Positions 10,514-19,156 of a DNA stretch of 36,068 nt are shown here, piece by piece. The stretch's first letter is position 1; each line of letters begins with the position of its first letter. A program made the translations under genes and the position numbers. The notes beneath the pieces are model-generated. The model did no database searches. It saw only the letters and a list, made by a program, of their open reading frames with translations, and had not been told where the DNA came from. The DNA comes from Halomonas heilongjiangensis (GTDB lineage Bacteria; Pseudomonadota; Gammaproteobacteria; Pseudomonadales; Halomonadaceae): assembly GCF_002879645.1 (NCBI RefSeq), contig NZ_PNRE01000076.1:1-36068 (forward strand), in the 5' to 3' direction.

Positions 10514-11260
10514 ATGCGACGACTGCTGCTCTCCAACGATGACGGGGTGCATGCGCCGGGGCTGCGCGCCCTGCATGATGCCCTCGTCCGCCACGCCAGG
10601 CTGCGCGTGGTGGCACCGGATCGCGACAAGAGCGGGGCGAGCAACTCCCTGACCCTGAGCCGGCCGCTGGCGCTCTCCGCCCTCGACAACGGCTTCTACA
10701 GCGTCGACGGCACCCCGGCGGACTGTGTCTACCTGGGGGTCAACGGGGTCTGGGACGAGAAGCCCGACCTGGTGATCTCCGGGATCAATCACGGTGGCAA
10801 CCTGGGCGACGACGTGCTCTATTCGGGGACCGTGGCCGCGGCCATGGAGGGGCGCAACCTGGGCATGGCGGCGATCGCCATGTCGCTGGTCGGGGCGCGT
10901 CACTTCGACACCGCCGGCCGGGTGGCGGCCAGCCTGGTGGGGGCGGCCGACCAGCTCTCGCTGCCGCCGCGCAGCCTGCTCAACGTCAACGTGCCCGACC
11001 TTCCCTGGGACGAGATCCAGGGCTTCCGGGTCACCCGCCTGGGGTATCGCGGGCCGGCGGCTCGTCCGCTGGAGGTGCGCGACCCCCGTGGCCGCGTGCG
11101 TTACTGGATCGCGGCCGTCGGCGAGAACGCCGACGACGGGCCGGATACCGATTTCGCCGCCGTGGAGGCGGGTTTCGTTTCCATCACTCCGCTGCAGACC
11201 GACCTGACCCGGCATGCAGCGCTCGACGACGTGCAGGGCTGGCTGGATGCACTCACCTGA
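10514..11260 (+). CDS. surE: 5'/3'-nucleotidase SurE
   Basis: A 248-residue metal-dependent nucleoside monophosphate phosphatase linked to stationary-phase survival. The N-terminal [14 protein letters not shown] motif provides the paired Asp metal ligands, with [14 protein letters not shown] and [25 protein letters not shown] completing the active site. A GAGGAACG ribosome-binding site precedes the ATG after a 28-bp gap from truD. Gene order surE-pcm is the widely conserved arrangement. Confidence 0.96.
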   Translation: MRRLLLSNDDGVHAPGLRALHDALVRHARLRVVAPDRDKSGASNSLTLSRPLALSALDNGFYSVDGTPADCVYLGVNGVWDEKPDLVISGINHGGNLGDDVLYSGTVAAAMEGRNLGMAAIAMSLVGARHFDTAGRVAASLVGAADQLSLPPRSLLNVNVPDLPWDEIQGFRVTRLGYRGPAARPLEVRDPRGRVRYWIAAVGENADDGPDTDFAAVEAGFVSITPLQTDLTRHAALDDVQGWLDALT

Positions 11261-11291
11261 TCTACGCCCCGATCTGCTGCAAGGGGTCGGC

Positions 11292-11927
11292 ATGACATCG
11301 CAGCGAACCCGTGACCGGATGGTCGCCCGCCTGGCCGACCAGGGCATCCGCGATCCCAGGGTGCTGGAGGTGATGGCCCGCGAGCCGCGTCACCTGTTCC
11401 TCGACGAGGCGCTGGCCCACCGCGCCTACGAGGACACGGCGCTGCCCATCGGTCACGGCCAGACGCTCTCCCAGCCGTGGATGGTGGCGCGCATGACCGA
11501 GCTGGTGATCCAGGAGCGGCCGGCCCGGGTGCTGGAGATCGGCACCGGCTCCGGCTACCAGACCCTGGTGCTGTCGCGGCTGGTATCGGAACTCTGGTCG
11601 GTGGAACGGATCAATGCCCTGCACCGTCGTGCGGGACAGCGGCTGCGGCAGTTGGGCGCCCACCAGGCGCGGCTGCGGCTGGCCGACGGCGGCCATGGCT
11701 GGCCGGAAGCGGCCCCCTTCGATGTCATCCTGCTGACCGCCTGCGCCTCGGAACTGCCCGCGCCGCTGCTGGCCCAGCTCGGCGAGGAGGGAGTACTGAT
11801 CACGCCCCTGGCCGATGCCCGGGGGCGCCAATGGCTGACCCGGGTGCAGCGCCAGGGTAGCCAGTTCGAGCAACAGCGGCTGGAGTCGGTACGCTTCGTG
11901 CCGCTGCTGGAAGGAGTCATTCGTTGA
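11292..11927 (+). CDS. pcm: Protein-L-isoaspartate O-methyltransferase
   Basis: A 211-residue SAM-dependent methyltransferase that starts repair of isoaspartyl residues in aged proteins. The characteristic TALPIGHGQTLSQPWMVARM block and the SAM-binding VLEIGTGSGYQTLVLS motif are present, and length matches the family. The ATG at 11292 has AAGGGG five bases upstream and gives a normal N terminus; an in-frame ATG at 11247 inside the surE end is possible. Its TGA overlaps the TTG start of the next gene. Confidence 0.95.
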   Translation: MTSQRTRDRMVARLADQGIRDPRVLEVMAREPRHLFLDEALAHRAYEDTALPIGHGQTLSQPWMVARMTELVIQERPARVLEIGTGSGYQTLVLSRLVSELWSVERINALHRRAGQRLRQLGAHQARLRLADGGHGWPEAAPFDVILLTACASELPAPLLAQLGEEGVLITPLADARGRQWLTRVQRQGSQFEQQRLESVRFVPLLEGVIR

Positions 11928-12949
11928 AGCGACATCTGGGTATCTTTCTCAGGGGCGCCGGCATGGGGGCCGCCGACGCCGTGCCCGGCGTCTCCGGCGG
12001 GACCATCGCCTTCGTCACCGGCATCTACGAGGAGCTGATCCACTCCATCAAGCAGTTCGGCCCCAGTGCCTTCGTCGCCTGGCGCCGCGGTGGCCTGCCG
12101 ATGCTGGCGGCCCACCTCAACCTCGCCTTCGTGTTGCCACTGCTGGCCGGGATCCTCGCCAGCCTGGTCAGTGTGGCCCACCTGGTGGTATGGCTGATGG
12201 ACGACCATCCGCTGCTGCTCAATGGCTTCTTCTTCGGCCTGGTGGCGGCGTCGGCGCTGGTGGTCAGTCGCCATCCCGCCGACTGGAAGTGGTGGCACCT
12301 GCTGCCGCTGGTGGCCGGCTTACTGCTGGCCCACTGGCTGCCGGCACTGATGCCGTTGATCACCCAGCTCGGCAGCGCCAACCTGATGCTGGTGGTGGGT
12401 GGCGCCATCGCGATCAGTGCGCTGTTGCTGCCGGGGGTGTCGGGGAGCTTCCTGTTGCTGACCATGGGCCTCTACGGCACCGTGATGCAGGGCATCCGCA
12501 GCTTCGACCTGGGCCTGATCGCGATCTTCGGGCTGGGCTGCCTGATCGGCCTGTTCTTCTTCTCGCGCCTGCTCTCCTGGTTGCTGCGCCACCATCACAC
12601 CGCCACCCTGCAGCTGCTGGTCGGCTTCATCGTGGGGTCGCTGCCGGTACTCTGGCCCTGGCGTGAGCTGGTACGCTATCAACTCGGCCCGGAAGGGCAG
12701 ATGATCCCGCTGGACTTTCGTTACCTGACCCCGGGCGGCTATGCCCAGTTGACCGGCGACGCCGCGCAACTCCCGGGAGTGGTGGCGCTGATGCTGGCCG
12801 GGGCGGCGCTGGTGCTGCTGCTCGGTCGCACCGGACGACGTACCCCGCCGGCAGCGCCGGTATCCCCTGATTCCCGTGAGCCCGGCGCTTCCCGTGAGCC
12901 CGGCACTTCTCATCGGTCAGACAACAAGGAGGAAGGCTCCGATGCGTAA
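11924..12949 (+). CDS. DUF368 membrane protein, probable undecaprenyl phosphate translocase
   Basis: A 341-residue polytopic inner-membrane protein with about nine or ten hydrophobic segments. The two halves each carry a family signature, PGVSGGTIAFVTGIYEELI near residue 24 and LLPGVSGSFLLLTMGLYG near residue 167, indicating an internal repeat as expected for DUF368. DUF368 proteins (PopT) have been reported to recycle undecaprenyl phosphate across the membrane, with a phenotype under alkaline conditions. The start is a TTG overlapping the pcm stop, supported by AAGGAG seven bases upstream. The C-terminal tail is hydrophilic and contains an 18-bp tandem duplication. The stop overlaps the nlpD start. 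Confidence 0.85.
   Translation: MKRHLGIFLRGAGMGAADAVPGVSGGTIAFVTGIYEELIHSIKQFGPSAFVAWRRGGLPMLAAHLNLAFVLPLLAGILASLVSVAHLVVWLMDDHPLLLNGFFFGLVAASALVVSRHPADWKWWHLLPLVAGLLLAHWLPALMPLITQLGSANLMLVVGGAIAISALLLPGVSGSFLLLTMGLYGTVMQGIRSFDLGLIAIFGLGCLIGLFFFSRLLSWLLRHHHTATLQLLVGFIVGSLPVLWPWRELVRYQLGPEGQMIPLDFRYLTPGGYAQLTGDAAQLPGVVALMLAGAALVLLLGRTGRRTPPAAPVSPDSREPGASREPGTSHRSDNKEEGSDA
12871..12906 (+). repeat. 18-bp tandem duplication in the DUF368 gene tail
   Basis: Two adjacent 18-base units, 12871-12888 and 12889-12906, differ at one position and encode SREPGA followed by SREPGT in the cytoplasmic tail of the DUF368 protein. Unit length is a multiple of three, so copy-number change would not alter the frame. 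Confidence 0.8.
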
Positions 12950-14129
12950 GGTATTGCTGATTTCCGGCCTGGCCCTGGCGGTGGCGGGTTGTGCCGCCCA
13001 GCAGGGCCAGGCTCCCCAGGTACAGGTCCGGGATCTCTCCGCCAGCCGCGAGAGCACGGCGGCCGGTACCTATACGGTGGAGGCCGGTGACACCCTCTAT
13101 GGTATCGCCTGGCGCCACAGCATGGATTACCGCGACCTGGCGCGGCTCAACCAGATCAGCCCTCCCTACCAGATCCAGCCCGGCCAGCAACTGGCGTTGA
13201 CCCGCGAGGGCGAAGCCGCGGCGCGGGCGTCTACCGGCGAGACCGCCGGCGATCGCGGCGTGGTGGCCACCGGGCTCGGTGGCCAGCAGGTGTCCGCCGA
13301 GCCAGGGACCAACATGGAGTGGCTGCTGCCGGATGAGGAGGCCATCGAACGCAACCGTCGCCTGACCGCCGAGCGCCTGGAAGACGAGGGAGGGATCGAT
13401 GGCCCCAGCGAGGTGGCCATGGAGAGTGCCGCCGGCGTGACCGGATCGGGTCAGGGCCCCGGCCCGGTATACGACTACGACAGCCCCGGTGCCGATGGTT
13501 CGCTCAGCGGGCGGGACCTGGCCGAGCGCCGCGCCGCGCAGGAGCAGGCTGAGCGCCAGCCGGAGCCGAGGGAGTCTGCCGAGCAGCCCGCCGAGCCGGT
13601 GGAGGCGCCGAGCCGCGAGCTGGCCCGGGACGAGCCGGAGCCCGAACCCGAACGGCGCCAGGAGGAAGCGCCTCCCGGCCCCGATGCCGGCACGGCGGTG
13701 GCCGGGGCCAGCGAGCCGAGCCAGGACCGCGACGGGCGCAGTTACACACCGGTCGACGAGGTGGCCTGGCGGTGGCCGGTGGACGGCGAGATCGTTGGGC
13801 GTTTCGGCGAGGGGTCGACCATCACCGCCGGCATTGATATCGCCGGGCAAAAGGGGCAACCTGTCAGGGCAGCCGGGCCCGGGATCGTGGTCTACGCCGG
13901 CAGCGGGGTGAGGGGCTACGGCAACCTGATCCTGCTCAAGCACAACGACCAGTTCCTGAGTGCCTATGCCCACAACGACAGCCTGCGGGTGAGCGAGAAC
14001 GACGTGGTCGAAGCCGGAGAGGTGATCGCCACCATGGGCGACAGCGATGCCGAGGACGTCAGGTTGCACTTCGAGGTGCGCAAGGACGGCCAGCCTCAGG
14101 ATCCCCTGGAATTCCTGCCGCCGCGTTGA
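12942..14129 (+). CDS. nlpD: Lipoprotein NlpD, LysM and degenerate M23 domains
   Basis: A 395-residue outer-membrane lipoprotein that activates peptidoglycan amidase at the division site. It has a lipobox LAVAGC with Cys17, a LysM domain (YTVEAGDTLYGIAWRHSMDY and onward, about residues 43-90), a long Glu/Pro/Arg-rich linker and a C-terminal LytM/M23 domain from about residue 270. In the LytM domain the usual zinc ligand positions are altered (TAGIDIAG instead of a His-containing motif), as in E. coli NlpD, so it should be an activator and not an enzyme. AAGGAGG lies upstream of the ATG, which overlaps the previous stop by eight bases. The linker is longer and more acidic than in enteric NlpD. 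Confidence 0.93.
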   Translation: MRKVLLISGLALAVAGCAAQQGQAPQVQVRDLSASRESTAAGTYTVEAGDTLYGIAWRHSMDYRDLARLNQISPPYQIQPGQQLALTREGEAAARASTGETAGDRGVVATGLGGQQVSAEPGTNMEWLLPDEEAIERNRRLTAERLEDEGGIDGPSEVAMESAAGVTGSGQGPGPVYDYDSPGADGSLSGRDLAERRAAQEQAERQPEPRESAEQPAEPVEAPSRELARDEPEPEPERRQEEAPPGPDAGTAVAGASEPSQDRDGRSYTPVDEVAWRWPVDGEIVGRFGEGSTITAGIDIAGQKGQPVRAAGPGIVVYAGSGVRGYGNLILLKHNDQFLSAYAHNDSLRVSENDVVEAGEVIATMGDSDAEDVRLHFEVRKDGQPQDPLEFLPPR

Positions 14130-14163
14130 CCGCGGCGGTTCGTCGGGCGGAATGCTGCATGCA

Positions 14164-14251
14164 TTGCCACTGGGACGTAACACAATAATAACCGCAAGCG
14201 CCGCTCCTGCTGTCAGGAGCCATACGGCGACAAGTCGCAACCATGGGGTAG
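14164..14251 (+). promoter_or_regulatory. rpoS leader: possible promoter, hairpin and mini-ORF
   Basis: The nlpD-rpoS gap (14130-14257) holds a TTGCCA -35-like hexamer (14164-14169) with AT-rich -10-like sequence at 14184-14191. A hairpin follows with 7-bp arms GCTCCTG/CAGGAGC at 14203-14220, and a two-codon ORF ATG-GGG-TAG sits at 14243-14251, six bases before the rpoS ATG. The hairpin is visible; the promoter spacing (14-16) is poor. By analogy with E. coli, further rpoS promoters may lie inside nlpD. Confidence 0.4.
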
Positions 14252-14257
14252 CAACCG

Positions 14258-15259
14258 ATGAGCATGCTTGAACGGGACCTTCAGGATGTGAATCTCGAGT
14301 CGGACGAAGGCTCGGACGTCGAGGGCATCGAGGAAGTGGGGGAGGTGGTCGATAGCGATGAGGATACCACCAGCGATGACGAGGCCTTCGAGAAGGCGCT
14401 GAGCCGTGAGGACCGCAATTACCATCACAGCCTCGACGCCACCCAGATCTATCTCAACGAGATCGGCTTCTCGCCGCTGCTGACCCCCGAGGAGGAGGTC
14501 CACTTCGGCCGCCTGGCCCGCAAGGGCGACCCCATGGGGCGCTCGCGGATGATCGAGTCCAACCTGCGCCTGGTGGTCAAGATCGCGCGTCGCTATCTCA
14601 ATCGCGGCCTGTCGCTGCTCGACCTGATCGAGGAGGGCAACCTGGGCCTGATCCGTGCGGTGGAGAAGTTCGATCCCGAGCGCGGCTTCCGTTTCTCCAC
14701 CTACGCCACCTGGTGGATCCGCCAGACCATCGAACGGGCGCTGATGAACCAGACCCGCACCATCCGCCTGCCGATCCATGTGGTCAAGGAGCTCAACATC
14801 TACCTGCGGGCGGCCCGTGAGCTGACCCAGAAGCTCGACCACGAGGCCACCGCCGAGGAGATTGCCGACTACCTCGACAAGCCGGTGGAGACGGTCAAGA
14901 AGATGATGGGGCTCAACGAGCGGGTCTCCTCGGTCGACTATCCCATGGGCGGCGAGAGCGACAAGCCGTTGATCGAGACCCTGGCCGACGACAACGACCA
15001 GGGGCCGGAGTCCTCGCTGGTCGATGGCGACGTCAAGCAGCACGTCGACGAGTGGCTGGCCGAGCTGACCGACAAGCAGATGGAGGTGGTGGTGCGCCGC
15101 TTCGGCCTGCGCGGTCACGAGGCGGCGACACTGGAGCAGGTGGGCGAGGAGATCGGGCTGACCCGCGAGCGGGTACGCCAGATCCAGGTGGAAGCGCTGA
15201 AGAAACTGCGCCGCCTGCTCGACAAGCAGGGGCTCTCGCTGGATGCCATCTTCGAGTGA
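14258..15259 (+). CDS. rpoS: RNA polymerase sigma factor RpoS
   Basis: A 333-residue stationary-phase sigma factor. After an acidic N-terminal tail (about residues 1-45), region 1.2 starts at [21 protein letters not shown]. Region 2 shows [37 protein letters not shown] and the -10 recognition block [17 protein letters not shown]. Region 3 is [10 protein letters not shown] onward, and region 4 ends with [21 protein letters not shown]. This composition and the nlpD neighbour identify RpoS and not RpoD or RpoH. The ribosome-binding site is weak (GGGGTAG), consistent with translational control. Confidence 0.97.
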   Translation: MSMLERDLQDVNLESDEGSDVEGIEEVGEVVDSDEDTTSDDEAFEKALSREDRNYHHSLDATQIYLNEIGFSPLLTPEEEVHFGRLARKGDPMGRSRMIESNLRLVVKIARRYLNRGLSLLDLIEEGNLGLIRAVEKFDPERGFRFSTYATWWIRQTIERALMNQTRTIRLPIHVVKELNIYLRAARELTQKLDHEATAEEIADYLDKPVETVKKMMGLNERVSSVDYPMGGESDKPLIETLADDNDQGPESSLVDGDVKQHVDEWLAELTDKQMEVVVRRFGLRGHEAATLEQVGEEIGLTRERVRQIQVEALKKLRRLLDKQGLSLDAIFE

Positions 15260-15384
15260 GCGGGTGCCGGCAGGGCGGTGCGTCGGTGCCGATCATCCGC
15301 CGGCGTACCGATGTTCTGCCAAGTGATGATCGACCATGACGGAACACGGCAGCATGCTCTGACTCTCACCAGGAATTTCGCACC

Positions 15385-16839
15385 ATGCCTCCTTCGCCCC
15401 CCCCTCGCCTGGTTCGCCACGGCCTGGCCCTGTTGATGGGGCTGGCCGTGGCCGGTTCGGCCCAGGCCGCCGATCTCTGGACCGTCACCCGCGATGCCCT
15501 CGACAACGACGCCGGCCTGGCCTCTGCCCGCTCGGGTTTCTCGGCGGTGGAGGCGGGGCGCGACATCCAGCGCGGCTCCCTGCTGCCCCAGCTCTCGGCC
15601 GGGGGTCGCCTGACCCATGAGCGGATCTACGCGAGCCAGGGCAACGGGTTCCAGCGGGAGCTCCCCGATGGCGCTGGCTTCGGTATCCCGGACGAGGAGA
15701 ACTACAACGGCCTCGGCCTCAACCTGGAAGCCAGCCAGTCGGTGTTCGATGCCACCCGGCGTGCCCGACTGGAGACGGCCGAGCGGCAGATCGACCGCGA
15801 GGCGCTGTCGCTGGCCGCCACCGAGCAGCAGTTGCTATTCGACGTGGCCGAGGCCTATTTCGAGATCCTGCGGGCCCACGACATCCTCTCCGCCCGGCGC
15901 TCCCAGGAGACCGCCATCAGTCGCCAGTTGGAGCAGGCCCGCGAGCGCTTCGAGGTGGGCCTGATCGCCATCACCGAAGTCCACGAGGCCCAGGCCTCCT
16001 TCGACCTGGCTCGGGCCCAGCGCGTCGCCGCCGAGAGTGCCATGCAGGTCAGCTTCGAGGCCCTGGAGCGGCTCACCGGCCAGCGCTATGAGAGCATCGA
16101 CGGGCTGGCCGCGGACATCCCCATCGAACCCCCCGAGCCGCTCGGTCGCGACGACTGGGTCTCGCTCGCCATGTCCAACAGCCCGGTACTCCAGATGGCC
16201 GAGGCCGGCGTCGAGGTGGCGCGCAGCGAACTCGAGGTCTCTCGCGCCGGCCAGCTGCCGACGGTGGAGGCCTTCGCCGCCTACAACTATGCCGACAACG
16301 ATCGCAGCGGTGTCTCGGGCTACAACTCCTCGAGCCAGCTCGGCCTGCGGGCGAGCCTGCCGCTCTACACCGGCGGTACCACCCGGGCGCAGATCCGCCA
16401 GAGCGGCTTCTCCCTGGAGGTGAGCCAGTACGACTTCGAGGCCCAGCGTCGCGATACCGTCCAGCAGGTGCGTTCGCTGTTCACCCGGGTCAGCAACGAC
16501 GTGGAGACCGTGGACGCGCGGGCCCAGGCCATCGTCTCCAACCAGAGTGCCCTGGAGGCCACGCGCTCGGGCTACGAGGTGGGCACCCGCAACATCGTCG
16601 ACGTGCTCAACGCCGAGCAGAACCTGTTCAATGCCGTGGCCGACCACGCCGAGGCTCGCTATGACTACGTGCTGGGCCTGCTGCGCCTGCAGCAGCAGGC
16701 GGGCTTGCTCGATGCCGAGTCGATCCAGGCGGTGAATGCCTGGCTGCGCAGCGAGCAGGCGGTCTCCCTCGACCTGCCGGACGAGGCGAACCCCGACCCG
16801 GTGATGAACATCGGCGAGCGTCCCCAGCCGCCCGAATGA
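15385..16839 (+). CDS. tolC: TolC-family outer-membrane channel protein
   Basis: A 484-residue outer-membrane efflux/secretion channel with a signal peptide ending AGSAQA-AD near residue 29. Two homologous halves each contain long amphipathic helices and beta strands: the first includes LEASQSVFDATRRARLE and LLFDVAEAYFEILRA, the second LGLRASLPLYTGGTTRAQIRQS and GYEVGTRNIVDVLNAEQNLFNA, all typical of TolC. It is 125 bp downstream of rpoS and is followed by a strong terminator, so it is a single transcription unit or read from rpoS. No inner-membrane pump is adjacent, so it may serve several systems, including the type I exporter at 30.7-33.9 kb. Confidence 0.93.
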   Translation: MPPSPPPRLVRHGLALLMGLAVAGSAQAADLWTVTRDALDNDAGLASARSGFSAVEAGRDIQRGSLLPQLSAGGRLTHERIYASQGNGFQRELPDGAGFGIPDEENYNGLGLNLEASQSVFDATRRARLETAERQIDREALSLAATEQQLLFDVAEAYFEILRAHDILSARRSQETAISRQLEQARERFEVGLIAITEVHEAQASFDLARAQRVAAESAMQVSFEALERLTGQRYESIDGLAADIPIEPPEPLGRDDWVSLAMSNSPVLQMAEAGVEVARSELEVSRAGQLPTVEAFAAYNYADNDRSGVSGYNSSSQLGLRASLPLYTGGTTRAQIRQSGFSLEVSQYDFEAQRRDTVQQVRSLFTRVSNDVETVDARAQAIVSNQSALEATRSGYEVGTRNIVDVLNAEQNLFNAVADHAEARYDYVLGLLRLQQQAGLLDAESIQAVNAWLRSEQAVSLDLPDEANPDPVMNIGERPQPPE

Positions 16840-16899
16840 ACAGTGACTGCATGAGATCCTGCTGTCGATACGGTTTCTTTCGATCAGGATGACGGGAAT

Positions 16900-16923
16900 C
16901 CACCATTAATTTGGTGGTTTTTT
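16900..16923 (+). terminator. Intrinsic terminator of tolC
   Basis: A 6-bp stem (CCACCA at 16900-16905, TGGTGG at 16912-16917) with loop TTAATT is followed directly by six T residues (16918-16923), 60 bases after the tolC stop. Confidence 0.88.
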
Positions 16924-16925
16924 CC

Positions 16926-16954
16926 ATGAAATGCCCATGAGTCTGGAGGATAAT
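16926..16954 (+). promoter_or_regulatory. Probable promoter of alr
   Basis: ATGAAA (16926-16931, 4 of 6 to -35) and GATAAT (16949-16954, 5 of 6 to -10) are separated by 17 bases and lie just after the tolC terminator, 36 bases before the alr ATG. The -10 sits in an imperfect inverted repeat (about 16947-16966, GAGGATAA/TTATTCTC), which may be a control site. Confidence 0.5.
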
Positions 16955-16989
16955 TCTTTATTCTCCGACAGCCGTTTCAGGAATCCGCC

Positions 16990-18096
16990 ATGGCCCGGCC
17001 GCTGCTTGCCGACATCGATCTCGACGCCCTGCGCCACAACTACCGCCTCGCCCGCGACCTGGCCCCCCACAGCCGAGCGCTCGCTGTGCTCAAGGCCGAC
17101 GCCTATGGCCATGGTGCGGTGGCCTGTGCCCGGGCGCTGGAGGGGCTGGCGCCGGCCTTCGCCGTGGCCTGCCTCGAGGAGGCGGAGACCCTGCGCGAGG
17201 CGGGCATCGTTACCCCGATCATGCTGCTCGAGGGGGTCTTCGAGGCCCGCGAGCTCGAACGTGTCGAGGCGCTGGGGCTGTGGATGGTGGTGCACAGCGA
17301 CTGGCAACTCGACGCCCTGCTGGCCCATCGCCCGGCCCGGCCGATCCCGGTCTGGCTCAAGGTGGATTCGGGCATGCACCGGCTCGGTTTTCCCCCCGAG
17401 CGGGTCGAGGCGGTCTGGAAGCGCCTCGTCACGGCGCCGGCGCAGGCCTGCGACCTGCACCTGATGAGCCATTTCGCCACTGCCGACGCCCTGGATCCGA
17501 GCTACTTCCAGCACCAACTGGCGTTGCTGGAGGCATTGGCGGAACGCCTGGGCGCGCCCACCTGCCTGGCCAACTCGCCGGCCACCCTGGCCTGGCCAGA
17601 GGCCCACGGTGCCTGGAACCGGCCCGGCGTGATGCTCTACGGTGGTGATCCCCTGGAAGCCTCCAGCGAGGCGAGCCGACGGCTGAAGCCGGTGATGACG
17701 CTACGGTCGCGGCTCATCGCCGTGCGTGAGCTTGCCGCCGGCGAGCCGGTGGGCTATGCCGGCCGCTGGCGAGCGCCGCGGCCGTCGCGGATCGGCGTGG
17801 TGGCGGCAGGCTACGGCGACGGCTATGACCGGCACGCCGTCGACGGCACTCCGGTGCTGGTCGAGGGCCGGCGCACCGCCATCGCCGGCAAGGTCTCCAT
17901 GGACATGCTGACGGTGGATATCACCGATATCCCCGATGCCGAGATCGGCAGCGAGGTGGTGCTCTGGGGGCGGGCGGCCAACGGTGAGGTGCTGCCGGTG
18001 GACGAGGTGGCACGGTACTGTGACACCATCAGCTATACCCTGCTCACCGGGGTGCTACCCCGGGTGCCGAGGCGGTATCATGGCGGTTTTGGCTGA
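16990..18096 (+). CDS. alr: Alanine racemase
   Basis: A 368-residue PLP enzyme that makes D-alanine for peptidoglycan. The PLP lysine is Lys35 in VLKADAYGHGA, and the second catalytic base is the Tyr in VVAAGYGDGYDRH in the C-terminal beta domain. GKVSMDMLTVDIT and DTISYTLLTGVLPRVPRRY are further family blocks. AGGA precedes the ATG by seven bases. Only one racemase gene is in the window, so biosynthetic Alr versus catabolic DadX cannot be settled, though no dad genes are adjacent. It is followed after 11 bp by the acyltransferase gene, likely in one transcript. Confidence 0.94.
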   Translation: MARPLLADIDLDALRHNYRLARDLAPHSRALAVLKADAYGHGAVACARALEGLAPAFAVACLEEAETLREAGIVTPIMLLEGVFEARELERVEALGLWMVVHSDWQLDALLAHRPARPIPVWLKVDSGMHRLGFPPERVEAVWKRLVTAPAQACDLHLMSHFATADALDPSYFQHQLALLEALAERLGAPTCLANSPATLAWPEAHGAWNRPGVMLYGGDPLEASSEASRRLKPVMTLRSRLIAVRELAAGEPVGYAGRWRAPRPSRIGVVAAGYGDGYDRHAVDGTPVLVEGRRTAIAGKVSMDMLTVDITDIPDAEIGSEVVLWGRAANGEVLPVDEVARYCDTISYTLLTGVLPRVPRRYHGGFG

Positions 18097-18107
18097 CGGA
18101 CAATGGC

Positions 18108-19022
18108 ATGTCACGGAAAGACTACCCACGCTCCTTCGCGCATCCCCGCTACTGGCCCGTCTGGCTCGCCATCGGTGCCATGTATGCCGCCGCCTGGCTG
18201 CCGTGGCGCCTCAAGCTGTGGCTCGGCAAGGCCATCGGGCTGCTGGTATGGCGACTGGTGCCGCGCCGCCGGCATATCGTCGAGACCAATCTGCGGTTGT
18301 GCTTCCCGGAACTGGATGACGAGCAGCATCACCGGCAGGTGCGCGAGACCTTCATCGCCAACGGCATCGGTATCCTCGAGACGGCGACCGGCTGGTGCCG
18401 CGATCCCGAGCACCTGCGCCATCGGGTCGTCTTCAAGGGGCAGGAGCACATGGCCCGGTTACAGGCCGAGGGCAAGGGCGCGCTGATCATCGGTGTGCAC
18501 TTCTCGACCCTCGACCTGGGCGGGGCCCTGCATTCGCTGTTCTTCCGGGCGGATGCGGTCTACCGGCCCCACAACAACCCGCTCTTCGAGCGCTTCATGA
18601 CCCGCGCCCGCAACCGCATCTTCGGCACCGCCATCGATCGCCACGACCTGCGCGGGGTGGTGCGGCGGATCAAGGCCGGCCACTGCGTCTGGTACTCGCC
18701 GGACCAGGACTTCGGCCGCCATGCCAGTGTCTTCGCGCCCTTCTTCGGCATCGAGGCGGCGACCATCAAGCTCACCGCCAAGATCGCTCGCATGACCGGG
18801 GCGCCTGTGATCCCGCTGATCTTTCACCGCAACCCGGACGACCGCACCTACACCCTGGAGTACCTGCCGCCGCTGGAGGACTTCCCCAGCGGCGACGAGG
18901 TGGCGGATGCGGCGCGGGTGAACGCCTTCATCGAGGGCGCGATTCGCAAGCATCCGGAGCAGTACCTGTGGCTCCACCGGCGCTTCAAGACGCGCCCGGA
19001 GGGCGAGCCGGGGTTCTATTGA
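18108..19022 (+). CDS. lpxL: Lipid A biosynthesis acyltransferase (LpxL/LpxM family)
   Basis: A 304-residue inner-membrane acyltransferase adding a secondary acyl chain to the lipid A precursor. An N-terminal hydrophobic segment (roughly residues 15-50) is followed by the HX4D catalytic motif in GVHFSTLDLGG, the substrate segment YRPHNNPLFE, WYSPDQDFGR and the terminal YLWLHRRFKTRPEGEPGFY signature of this family. The sequence cannot decide between the LpxL, LpxM and LpxP roles, so the symbol is provisional. It lies 11 bp after alr, linking two envelope-precursor genes. Confidence 0.88.
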   Translation: MSRKDYPRSFAHPRYWPVWLAIGAMYAAAWLPWRLKLWLGKAIGLLVWRLVPRRRHIVETNLRLCFPELDDEQHHRQVRETFIANGIGILETATGWCRDPEHLRHRVVFKGQEHMARLQAEGKGALIIGVHFSTLDLGGALHSLFFRADAVYRPHNNPLFERFMTRARNRIFGTAIDRHDLRGVVRRIKAGHCVWYSPDQDFGRHASVFAPFFGIEAATIKLTAKIARMTGAPVIPLIFHRNPDDRTYTLEYLPPLEDFPSGDEVADAARVNAFIEGAIRKHPEQYLWLHRRFKTRPEGEPGFY

Positions 19023-19156
19023 CCGGTGACGGGCGTCACAAGGCGTAACCTTCGGTAACTTGCAACTTCGGGGCGAGGCGACAAGCCTGAAGGGACCGCC
19101 GGGCGAATTCCTTGCCCTTAGGCGGCCGGAAACGCCACCGGAAAAGGAGGTTCCAT

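Noticed and set aside
12627..14240. Long minus-strand frame opposite nlpD
   Set aside because: It mirrors the NlpD linker and LytM region, has no ribosome-binding site of note and no recognisable domain.
15260..15384. Possible RsmZ-type small RNA downstream of rpoS
   Set aside because: Pseudomonas has rsmZ here, but this gap shows no series of GGA motifs in hairpin loops and no T-tract terminator.
19026..19039. GTGAC-GGGC-GTCAC hairpin after the lipid A acyltransferase gene
   Set aside because: Only a five-base stem without a T-tract; too weak to call as a terminator or operator.
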